From Chaunax sp. Z400 (Eukaryota; Chordata; Actinopteri; Lophiiformes; Chaunacidae), in assembly GCA_037577475.1 (NCBI GenBank), contig JBAGJB010000204.1, positions 29,897 to 93,896 of the forward strand: a stretch of 64,000 nt of DNA, read 5' to 3'. The notes beneath the pieces are model-generated. The model did no database searches and had not been told where the DNA came from. It saw nothing but the letters and a program-made list of their open reading frames with translations. Below, in pieces: positions 48,528-63,000 of this stretch. Position 1 is the stretch's first letter. Each line of letters begins with the position of its first letter. The translations under genes were made by a program, and so were the position numbers.

Positions 48528-48590
48528 TGTGTGTCAAGTGTGTCAAGTGTGTCAAGTGTGTACTTGCAAGTGTGTCAAGTGTGTCAAGTG
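48528..48590 (-). repeat. Inverted block inside the satellite
   Basis: Here the words read TGTGTCAAG and TGTACTTGCAAG on the plus strand, the reverse complement of A and B. The left edge is CTTGCGTTTTGTGTGTCAAG; on the right the orientation returns at TACACACTTG (48591). It is the only strand switch I found in the array. Confidence 0.93.
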
Positions 48591-51293
48591 TACACACTTG
48601 CAAGTACACTTGACACACTTGACACACTTGCAAGTACACTTGACACACTTGACACACTTGCAAGTACACTTGACACACTTGACACACTTGACACACTTGA
48701 CACACTTGCAAGTACACTTGACACACTTGACACACTTGCAAGTACACACTTGACACACTTGCAAGTACACACTTGACACACTTGACACACTTGCAAGTAC
48801 ACACTTGACACACTTGACACACTTGCAAGTACACACTTGACACACTTGACACACTTGCAAGTACACTTGCAAGTACACTTGACACACTTGACACACTTGA
48901 CACACTTGCAAGTACACTTGACACACTTGACACACTTGCAAGTACACTTGACACACTTGACACACTTGCAAGTACACTTGACACACTTGACACACTTGAC
49001 ACACTTGACACACTTGCAAGTACACTTGACACACTTGACACACTTGACACACTTGACACACTTGCAAGTACACTTGACACACTTGACACACTTGACACAC
49101 TTGCAAGTACACTTGCAAGTACACTTGACACACTTGACACACTTGACACACTTGACACACTTGACACACTTGCAAGTACACTTGACACACTTGACACACT
49201 TGCAAGTACACTTGACACACTTGACACACTTGACACACTTGACACACTTGACACACTTGCAAGTACACTTGACACACTTGACACACTTGACACACTTGCA
49301 AGTACACTTGACACACTTGCAAGTACACTTGACACACTTGACACACTTGACACACTTGCAAGTACACTTGACACACTTGACACACTTGACACACTTGCAA
49401 GTACACTTGACACACTTGACACACTTGCAAGTACACTTGACACACTTGACACACTTGCAAGTACACACTTGACACACTTGACACACTTGACACACTTGAC
49501 ACACTTGACACACTTGCAAGTACACACTTGACACACTTGACACACTTGACACACTTGCAAGTACACACTTGACACACTTGACACACTTGACACACTTGAC
49601 ACACTTGACACACTTGCAAGTACACACTTGCAAGTACACACTTGACACACTTGACACACTTGCAAGTACACACTTGACACACTTGACACACTTGCAAGTA
49701 CACACTTGGACACACTTGACACACTTGCATTACACACTTGACACACTTGACACACTTGCAAGTACACACTTGACACACTTGACACACTTGCAAGTACACA
49801 CTTGACACACTTGCAAGTACACACTTGACACACTTGACACACTTGCAAGTACACACTTGACACACTTGACACACTTGCAAGTACACACTTGACACACTTG
49901 ACACACTTGACACACTTGCAAGTACACTTGCAAGTACACTTGACACACTTGACACACTTGACACACTTGCAAGTACACTTGACACACTTGACACACTTGC
50001 AAGTACACTTGACACACTTGACACACTTGACACACTTGACACACTTGCAAGTACACTTGACACACTTGACACACTTGACACACTTGACACACTTGCAAGT
50101 ACACTTGACACACTTGACACACTTGACACACTTGACACACTTGCAAGTACACTTGACACACTTGACACACTTGACACACTTGACACACTTGACACACTTG
50201 CAAGTACACTTGCAAGTACACTTGACACACTTGACACACTTGCAAGTACACTTGACACACTTGACACACTTGACACACTTGCAAGTACACTTGACACACT
50301 TGACACACTTGCAAGTACACTTGACACACTTGACACACTTGCAAGTACACACTTGACACACTTGACACACTTGACACACTTGACACACTTGACACACTTG
50401 CAAGTACACACTTGACACACTTGACACACTTGACACACTTGCAAGTACACACTTGACACACTTGACACACTTGACACACTTGACACACTTGACACACTTG
50501 CAAGTACACACTTGCAAGTACACACTTGACACACTTGACACACTTGCAAGTACACACTTGACACACTTGACACACTTGCAAGTACACACTTGACACACTT
50601 GACACACTTGCAAGTACACACTTGACACACTTGACACACTTGCAAGTACACACTTGACACACTTGCAAGTACACACTTGACACACTTGACACACTTGCAA
50701 GTACACACTTGACACACTTGACACACTTGCAAGTACACACTTGACACACTTGACACACTTGACACACTTGCAAGTACACACTTGACACACTTGACACACT
50801 TGACACACTTGACACACTTGACACACTTGCAAGTACACACTTGCAAGTACACACTTGACACACTTGACACACTTGCAAGTACACACTTGACACACTTGAC
50901 ACACTTGCAAGTACACACTTGACACACTTGACACACTTGCAAGTACACACTTGACACACTTGACACACTTGCAAGTACACACTTGACACACTTGACACAC
51001 TTGCAAGTACACACTTGACACACTTGACACACTTGCAAGTACACACTTGACACACTTGCAAGTACACACTTGACACACTTGACACACTTGCAAGTACACA
51101 CTTGACACACTTGACACACTTGCAAGTACACACTTGACACACTTGACACACTTGACACACTTGCAAGTACACACTTGACACACTTGACACACTTGCAAGT
51201 ACACACTTGACACACTTGCAAGTACACACTTGACACACTTGACACACTTGCAAGTACACACTTGACACACTTGACACACTTGCAAGTACACAC

Positions 51294-54200
51294 TTGACAT
51301 ACTTGACACACTTGCAAGTACACTTGCAAGTACACTTGACACACTTGACACACTTGACACACTTGACACACTTGCAAGTACACTTGACACACTTGACACA
51401 CTTGCAAGTACACTTGACACACTTGACACACTTGCAAGTACACTTGACACACTTGACACACTTGCAAGTACACTTGACACACTTGACACACTTGCAAGTA
51501 CACTTGACACACTTGACACACTTGACACACTTGCAAGTACACTTGACACACTTGACACACTTGCAAGTACACTTGACACACTTGACACACTTGCAAGTAC
51601 ACTTGACACACTTGACACACTTGCAAGTACACTTGACACACTTGACACACTTGCAAGTACACTTGACACACTTGACACACTTGCAAGTACACTTGACACA
51701 CTTGACACACTTGCAAGTACACTTGACACACTTGCAAGTACACTTGACACACTTGCAAGTACACTTGACACACTTGACACACTTGACACACTTGACACAC
51801 TTGCAAGTACACTTGACACACTTGACACACTTGACACACTTGCAAGTACACTTGACACACTTGACACACTTGACACACTTGCAAGTACACTTGACACACT
51901 TGACACACTTGACACACTTGCAAGTACACTTGACACACTTGCAAGTACACTTGACACACTTGACACACTTGACACACTTGCAAGTACACTTGACACACTT
52001 GACACACTTGACACACTTGCAAGTACACTTGACACACTTGACACACTTGACACACTTGCAAGTACACTTGACACACTTGACACACTTGCAAGTACACTTG
52101 ACACACTTGACACACTTGCAAGTACACTTGACACACTTGACACACTTGCAAGTACACTTGACACACTTGACACACTTGCAAGTACACTTGACACACTTGA
52201 CACACTTGCAAGTACACTTGACACACTTGCAAGTACACTTGACACACTTGACACACTTGCAAGTACACACTTGACACACTTGACACACTTGACACACTTG
52301 CAAGTACACACTTGACACACTTGACACACTTGACACACTTGACACACTTGACACACTTGCAAGTACACACTTGCAAGTACACACTTGACACACTTGACAC
52401 ACTTGCAAGTACACACTTGACACACTTGACACACTTGCAAGTACACACTTGGACACACTTGACACACTTGCATTACACACTTGACACACTTGACACACTT
52501 GCAAGTACACACTTGACACACTTGACACACTTGCAAGTACACACTTGACACACTTGCAAGTACACACTTGACACACTTGACACACTTGCAAGTACACACT
52601 TGACACACTTGACACACTTGCAAGTACACACTTGACACACTTGACACACTTGACACACTTGCAAGTACACTTGCAAGTACACTTGACACACTTGACACAC
52701 TTGACACACTTGCAAGTACACTTGACACACTTGACACACTTGCAAGTACACTTGACACACTTGACACACTTGACACACTTGACACACTTGCAAGTACACT
52801 TGACACACTTGACACACTTGACACACTTGACACACTTGCAAGTACACTTGACACACTTGACACACTTGACACACTTGACACACTTGCAAGTACACTTGAC
52901 ACACTTGACACACTTGACACACTTGACACACTTGACACACTTGCAAGTACACTTGCAAGTACACTTGACACACTTGACACACTTGCAAGTACACTTGACA
53001 CACTTGACACACTTGACACACTTGCAAGTACACTTGACACACTTGACACACTTGCAAGTACACTTGACACACTTGACACACTTGCAAGTACACACTTGAC
53101 ACACTTGACACACTTGACACACTTGACACACTTGACACACTTGCAAGTACACACTTGACACACTTGACACACTTGACACACTTGCAAGTACACACTTGAC
53201 ACACTTGACACACTTGACACACTTGACACACTTGACACACTTGCAAGTACACACTTGCAAGTACACACTTGACACACTTGACACACTTGCAAGTACACAC
53301 TTGACACACTTGACACACTTGCAAGTACACACTTGACACACTTGACACACTTGCAAGTACACACTTGACACACTTGACACACTTGCAAGTACACACTTGA
53401 CACACTTGCAAGTACACACTTGACACACTTGACACACTTGCAAGTACACACTTGACACACTTGACACACTTGCAAGTACACACTTGACACACTTGACACA
53501 CTTGACACACTTGCAAGTACACTTACAAGTACACTTGACACACTTGACACACTTGACACACTTGCAAGTACACTTGACACACTTGACACACTTGCAAGTA
53601 CACTTGACACACTTGACACACTTGCAAGTACACTTGACACACTTGACACACTTGACACACTTGACACACTTGCAAGTACACTTGACACACTTGACACACT
53701 TGCAAGTACACACTTGACACACTTGCAAGTACACACTTGACACACTTGACACACTTGCAAGTACACACTTGACACACTTGACACACTTGCAAGTACACAC
53801 TTGACACACTTGACACACTTGACACACTTGCAAGTACACTTGCAAGTACACTTGACACACTTGACACACTTGACACACTTGCAAGTACACTTGACACACT
53901 TGACACACTTGCAAGTACACTTGACACACTTGACACACTTGCAAGTACACTTGACACACTTGACACACTTGACACACTTGACACACTTGCAAGTACACTT
54001 GACACACTTGACACACTTGACACACTTGACACACTTGCAAGTACACTTGACACACTTGACACACTTGACACACTTGACACACTTGACACACTTGCAAGTA
54101 CACTTGCAAGTACACTTGACACACTTGACACACTTGCAAGTACACTTGACACACTTGACACACTTGACACACTTGCAAGTACACTTGACACACTTGACAC

Positions 54201-57093
54201 ACTTGCAAGTACACTTGACACACTTGACACACTTGCAAGTACACACTTGACACACTTGACACACTTGACACACTTGACACACTTGACACACTTGCAAGTA
54301 CACACTTGACACACTTGACACACTTGACACACTTGCAAGTACACACTTGACACACTTGACACACTTGACACACTTGACACACTTGACACACTTGCAAGTA
54401 CACACTTGCAAGTACACACTTGACACACTTGACACACTTGCAAGTACACACTTGACACACTTGACACACTTGCAAGTACACACTTGACACACTTGACACA
54501 CTTGCAAGTACACACTTGACACACTTGACACACTTGCAAGTACACACTTGACACACTTGACACACTTGCAAGTACACACTTGACACACTTGCAAGTACAC
54601 ACTTGACACACTTGACACACTTGCAAGTACACACTTGACACACTTGACACACTTGCAAGTACACACTTGACATACTTGACACACTTGCAAGTACACTTGC
54701 AAGTACACTTGACACACTTGACACACTTGACACACTTGACACACTTGCAAGTACACTTGACACACTTGACACACTTGCAAGTACACTTGACACACTTGAC
54801 ACACTTGCAAGTACACTTGACACACTTGACACACTTGCAAGTACACTTGACACACTTGACACACTTGCAAGTACACTTGACACACTTGACACACTTGACA
54901 CACTTGCAAGTACACTTGACACACTTGACACACTTGCAAGTACACTTGACACACTTGACACACTTGCAAGTACACTTGACACACTTGACACACTTGCAAG
55001 TACACTTGACACACTTGACACACTTGCAAGTACACTTGACACACTTGACACACTTGCAAGTACACTTGACACACTTGACACACTTGCAAGTACACTTGAC
55101 ACACTTGCAAGTACACTTGACACACTTGCAAGTACACTTGACACACTTGACACACTTGACACACTTGACACACTTGCAAGTACACTTGACACACTTGACA
55201 CACTTGACACACTTGCAAGTACACTTGACACACTTGACACACTTGACACACTTGCAAGTACACTTGACACACTTGACACACTTGACACACTTGCAAGTAC
55301 ACTTGACACACTTGCAAGTACACTTGACACACTTGACACACTTGACACACTTGCAAGTACACTTGACACACTTGACACACTTGACACACTTGCAAGTACA
55401 CTTGACACACTTGACACACTTGACACACTTGCAAGTACACTTGACACACTTGACACACTTGCAAGTACACTTGACACACTTGACACACTTGCAAGTACAC
55501 TTGACACACTTGACACACTTGCAAGTACACTTGACACACTTGACACACTTGCAAGTACACTTGACACACTTGACACACTTGCAAGTACACTTGACACACT
55601 TGCAAGTACACTTGACACACTTGACACACTTGCAAGTACACACTTGACACACTTGACACACTTGACACACTTGCAAGTACACACTTGACACACTTGACAC
55701 ACTTGACACACTTGACACACTTGACACACTTGCAAGTACACACTTGCAAGTACACACTTGACACACTTGACACACTTGCAAGTACACACTTGACACACTT
55801 GACACACTTGCAAGTACACACTTGACACACTTGACACACTTGCAAGTACACACTTGACACACTTGACACACTTGCAAGTACACACTTGACACACTTGCAA
55901 GTACACACTTGACACACTTGACACACTTGCAAGTACACACTTGACACACTTGACACACTTGCAAGTACACACTTGACATACTTGACACACTTGCAAGTAC
56001 ACTTGCAAGTACACTTGACACACTTGACACACTTGACACACTTGACACACTTGCAAGTACACTTGACACACTTGACACACTTGCAAGTACACTTGACACA
56101 CTTGACACACTTGCAAGTACACTTGACACACTTGACACACTTGCAAGTACACTTGACACACTTGACACACTTGCAAGTACACTTGACACACTTGACACAC
56201 TTGACACACTTGCAAGTACACTTGACACACTTGACACACTTGCAAGTACACTTGACACACTTGACACACTTGCAAGTACACTTGACACACTTGACACACT
56301 TGCAAGTACACTTGACACACTTGACACACTTGCAAGTACACTTGACACACTTGACACACTTGCAAGTACACTTGACACACTTGACACACTTGCAAGTACA
56401 CTTGACACACTTGCAAGTACACTTGACACACTTGCAAGTACACTTGACACACTTGACACACTTGACACACTTGACACACTTGCAAGTACACTTGACACAC
56501 TTGACACACTTGACACACTTGCAAGTACACTTGACACACTTGACACACTTGACACACTTGCAAGTACACTTGACACACTTGACACACTTGACACACTTGC
56601 AAGTACACTTGACACACTTGCAAGTACACTTGACACACTTGACACACTTGACACACTTGCAAGTACACTTGACACACTTGACACACTTGACACACTTGAC
56701 ACACTTGACACACTTGCAAGTACACACTTGACACACTTGACACACTTGACACACTTGCAAGTACACACTTGACACACTTGACACACTTGACACACTTGAC
56801 ACACTTGACACACTTGCAAGTACACACTTGCAAGTACACACTTGACACACTTGACACACTTGCAAGTACACACTTGACACACTTGACACACTTGCAAGTA
56901 CACACTTGACACACTTGACACACTTGCAAGTACACACTTGACACACTTGACACACTTGCAAGTACACACTTGACACACTTGACACACTTGCAAGTACACA
57001 CTTGACACACTTGCAAGTACACACTTGACACACTTGACACACTTGCAAGTACACACTTGACACACTTGACACACTTGCAAGTACACACTTGAC
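51294..57093. repeat. Higher-order repeats marked by a CATACTTG variant
   Basis: The rare variant GACATACTTGACACACTTGC followed by two B words occurs near 51298, 54671, 55977 and 57093, spacings of 3373, 1306 and 1116 bp. The word order after each marker matches over hundreds of bases: the blocks at 51294-52274 and 54667-55647 have the same length and order, and 55973 onward matches for its first ~700 bp. Confidence 0.85.
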
Positions 57094-60000
57094 ATACTTG
57101 ACACACTTGCAAGTACACTTGCAAGTACACTTGACACACTTGACACACTTGACACACTTGACACACTTGCAAGTACACTTGACACACTTGACACACTTGC
57201 AAGTACACTTGACACACTTGACACACTTGCAAGTACACTTGACACACTTGACACACTTGCAAGTACACTTGACACACTTGACACACTTGCAAGTACACTT
57301 GACACACTTGACACACTTGACACACTTGCAAGTACACTTGACACACTTGACACACTTGCAAGTACACTTGACACACTTGACACACTTGCAAGTACACTTG
57401 ACACACTTGACACACTTGCAAGTACACTTGACACACTTGACACACTTGCAAGTACACTTGACACACTTGACACACTTGCAAGTACACTTGACACACTTGA
57501 CACACTTGCAAGTACACTTGACACACTTGCAAGTACACTTGACACACTTGCAAGTACACTTGACACACTTGACACACTTGACACACTTGCAAGTACACTT
57601 GACACACTTGACACACTTGACACACTTGCAAGTACACTTGACACACTTGACACACTTGACACACTTGCAAGTACACTTGACACACTTGACACACTTGACA
57701 CACTTGCAAGTACACTTGACACACTTGCAAGTACACTTGACACACTTGACACACTTGACACACTTGCAAGTACACTTGACACACTTGACACACTTGACAC
57801 ACTTGCAAGTACACTTGACACACTTGACACACTTGACACACTTGCAAGTACACTTGACACACTTGACACACTTGCAAGTACACTTGACACACTTGACACA
57901 CTTGCAAGTACACTTGACACACTTGACACACTTGCAAGTACACTTGACACACTTGACACACTTGCAAGTACACTTGACACACTTGACACACTTGCAAGTA
58001 CACTTGACACACTTGCAAGTACACTTGACACACTTGACACACTTGCAAGTACACTTGACACACTTGACACACTTGACACACTTGCAAGTACACTTGACAC
58101 ACTTGACACACTTGACACACTTGACACACTTGACACACTTGACACACTTGCAAGTACACTTGACACACTTGCAAGTACACTTGACACACTTGCAAGTACA
58201 CTTGACACACTTGACACACTTGACACACTTGACACACTTGACACACTTGCAAGTACACTTGACACACTTGACACACTTAACACACTTGCAAGTACACTTG
58301 ACACACTTGACACACTTGACACACTTGCAAGTACACTTGACACACTTGACACACTTGCAAGTACACTTGACACACTTGACACACTTGCAAGTACACTTGA
58401 CACACTTGACACACTTGCAAGTACACTTGACACACTTGACACACTTGCAAGTACACTTGACACACTTGACACACTTGACACACTTGACACACTTGACACA
58501 CTTGACACACTTGCAAGTACACTTGACACACTTGACACACTTGCAAGTACACTTGACACACTTGACACACTTGCAAGTACACTTGACACACTTGACACAC
58601 TTGACACACTTGCAAGTACACTTGACACACTTGACACACTTGACACACTTGACACACTTGACACACTTGCAAGTACACTTGACACACTTGACACACTTGA
58701 CACACTTGCAAGTACACTTGACACACTTGACACACTTGCAAGTACACTTGACACACTTGACACACTTGACACACTTGACACACTTGCAAGTACACTTGAC
58801 ACACTTGACACACTTGACACACTTGCAAGTACACTTGACACACTTGACACACTTGACACACTTGACACACTTGCAAGTACACTTGACACACTTGACACAC
58901 TTGCAAGTACACTTGACACACTTGACACACTTGACACACTTGACACACTTGCAAGTACACTTGACACACTTGACACACTTGACACACTTGCAAGTACACT
59001 TGACACACTTGACACACTTGACACACTTGACACACTTGCAAGTACACTTGACACACTTGACACACTTGACACACTTGCAAGTACACTTGACACACTTGAC
59101 ACACTTGCAAGTACACTTGACACACTTGACACACTTGACACACTTGACACACTTGACACACTTGCAAGTACACTTGACACACTTGACACACTTGCAAGTA
59201 CACTTGACACACTTGACACACTTGACACACTTGACACACTTGCAAGTACACTTGACACACTTGACACACTTGACACACTTGACACACTTGACACACTTGA
59301 CACACTTGACACACTTGCAAGTACACTTGACACACTTGACACACTTGACACACTTGACACACTTGACACACTTGCAAGTACACTTGACACACTTGACACA
59401 CTTGACACACTTGCAAGTACACTTGACACACTTGACACACTTGACACACTTACAAGTACACTTGACACACTTGCAAGTACACTTGACACACTTGCAAGTA
59501 CACTTGACACACTTGCAAGTACACTTGACACACTTGACACACTTGACACACTTGCAAGTACACTTGACACACTTGACACACTTGACACACTTGCAAGTAC
59601 ACTTGACACACTTGACACACTTGACACACTTGCAAGTACACTTGACACACTTGCAAGTACACTTGACACACTTGACACACTTGACACACTTGCAAGTACA
59701 CTTGACACACTTGACACACTTGACACACTTGACACACTTGCAAGTACACTCGACACACTTGACACACTTGCAAGTACACTTGACACACTTGACACACTTG
59801 CAAGTACACTTGACACACTTGACACACTTGCAAGTACACTTGACACACTTGCAAGTACACTTGACACACTTGACACACTTGCAAGTACACTTGACACACT
59901 TGACACACTTGCAAGTACACTTGACACACTTGACACACTTGCAAGTACACTTGGCACACTTGACACACTTACAAGTACACTTGACACACTTGCAAGTACA

Positions 60001-63000
60001 CTTGACACACTTGACACACTTGACACACTTGACACACTTGCAAGTACACTTGCAAGTACACTTGACACACTTGCAAGTACACTTGACACACTTGACACAC
60101 TTGACACACTTGACACACTTGCAAGTACACTTGACACACTTGACACACTTGACACACTTGCAAGTACACTTGACACACTTGACACACTTGACACACTTGA
60201 CACACTTGCAAGTACACTTGACACACTTGACACACTTGCAAGTACACTTGACACACTTGACACACTTGCAAGTACACTTGACACACTTGACACACTTGCA
60301 AGTACACTTGCAAGTACACTTGACACACTTGACACACTTGACACACTTGACACACTTGACACACTTGACACACTTGCAAGTACACTTGACACACTTGACA
60401 CACTTGCAAGTACACTTGACACACTTGACACACTTGACACACTTGACACACTTGCAAGTACACTTGACACACTTGACACACTTGACACACTTGACACACT
60501 TGACACACTTGCAAGTACACTTGACACACTTGCAAGTACACTTGACACACTTGCAAGTACACTTGACACACTTGCAAGTACACTTGACACACTTGCAAGT
60601 ACACTTGACACACTTGCAAGTACACTTGACACACTTTCAAGTACACTTGACACACTTGCAAGTACACTTGACACACTTGCAAGTACACTTGACACACTTG
60701 CAAGTACACTTGACACACTTGCAAGTACACTTGACACACTTGCAAGTACACTTGACACACTTGACACACTTGCAAGTACACTTGACACACTTGCAAGTAC
60801 ACTGGACACACTTGCAAGTACACTTGACACACTTGCAAGTACACTTGACACACTTGCAAGTACACTTGACACACTTGCAAGTACACTTGACACACTTGCA
60901 AGTACACTTGACACACTTGCAAGTGCACTTGACACACTTGACACACTTGCAAGTACACTTGACACACTTGCAAGTACACTTGACACACTTGACACATTTG
61001 CAAGTACATTTGACACACTTGCAAGTACACTTGACACACTTGACACACTTGCAAGTACACTTGACACACTTGCAAGTACACTTGACACACTTGACACACT
61101 TGCAAGTACACTTGACACACTTGCAAGTACACTTGACACACTTGACACACTTGACACACTTGCAAGTACACTTGACACACTTGACACACTTGACACACTT
61201 GCAAGTACACTTGACACACTTGCAAGTACACTTGACACACTTGCAAGTACACTTGACACACTTGACACACTTGACACACTTGACACACTTGCAAGTACAC
61301 TTGACACACTTGACACACTTGACACACTTGCAAGTACACTTGACACACTTGACACACTTGCAAGTACACTTGACACACTTGACACACTTGCAAGTACACT
61401 TGACACACTTGACACACTTGCAAGTACACTTGACACACTTGCAAGTACACTTGACACACTTGACACACTTGCAAGTACACTTGACACACTTGACACACTT
61501 GCAAGTACACTTGACACACTTGACACACTTCACACACTTGACACACTTGACACACTTGCAAGTACACTTGACACACTTGCAAGTACACTTGACACACTTG
61601 CAAGTACACTTGACACACTTGACACACTTGACACACTTGACACACTTGACACACTTGCAAGTACACTTGACACACTTGACACACTTGACACACTTGCAAG
61701 TACACTTGACACACTTGACACACTTGACACACTTGCAAGTACACTTGACACACTTGACACACTTGCAAGTACACTTGACACACTTGACACACTTGCAAGT
61801 ACACTTGACACACTTGACACACTTGACACACTTGACACACTTGACACACTTGACACACTTGCAAGTACACTTGACACACTTGACACACTTGCAAGTACAC
61901 TTGACACACTTGACACACTTGCAAGTACACTTGACACACTTGACACACTTGACACACTTGCAAGTACACTTGACACACTTGACACACTTGACACACTTGA
62001 CACACTTGCAAGTACACTTGACACACTTGACACACTTGCAAGTACACTTGACACACTTGACACACTTGACACACTTGCAAGTACACTTGACACACTTGAC
62101 ACACTTGACACACTTGCAAGTACACTTGACACACTTGACACACTTGCAAGTACACTTGACACACTTGACACACTTGACACACTTGACACACTTGCAAGTA
62201 CACTTGACACACTTGACACACTTGCAAGTACACTTGACACACTTGACACACTTGACACACTTGACACACTTGCAAGTACACTTGACACACTTGACACACT
62301 TGACACACTTGACACACTTGCAAGTACACTTGACACACTTGACACACTTGACACACTTGACACACTTGACACACTTGCAAGTACACTTGACACACTTGAC
62401 ACACTTGACACACTTGACACACTTGACACACTTGCAAGTACACTTGACACACTTGACACACTTGACACACTTGCAAGTACACTTGACACACTTGACACAC
62501 TTGACACACTTGCAAGTACACTTGACACACTTGCAAGTACACTTGACACACTTGCAAGTACACTTGACACACTTGCAAGTACACTTGACACACTTGACAC
62601 ACTTGACACACTTGACACACTTGCAAGTACACTTGACACACTTGCAAGTACACTTGACACACTTGACACACTTGCAAGTACACTTGACACACTTGCAAGT
62701 ACACTTGACACACTTGACACACTTGCAAGTACATTTGACACACTTGCAAGTACACTTGACACACTTGACACACTTGCAAGTACACTTGACACACTTGCAA
62801 GTACACTTGACACACTTGACACACTTGCAAGTACACTTGACACACTTGCAAGTACACTTGACACACTTGACACACTTGACACACTTGCAAGTACACTTGA
62901 CACACTTGACACACTTGACACACTTGCAAGTACACTTGACACACTTGCAAGTACACTTGACACACTTGACACACTTGACACACTTGACACACTTGCAAGT

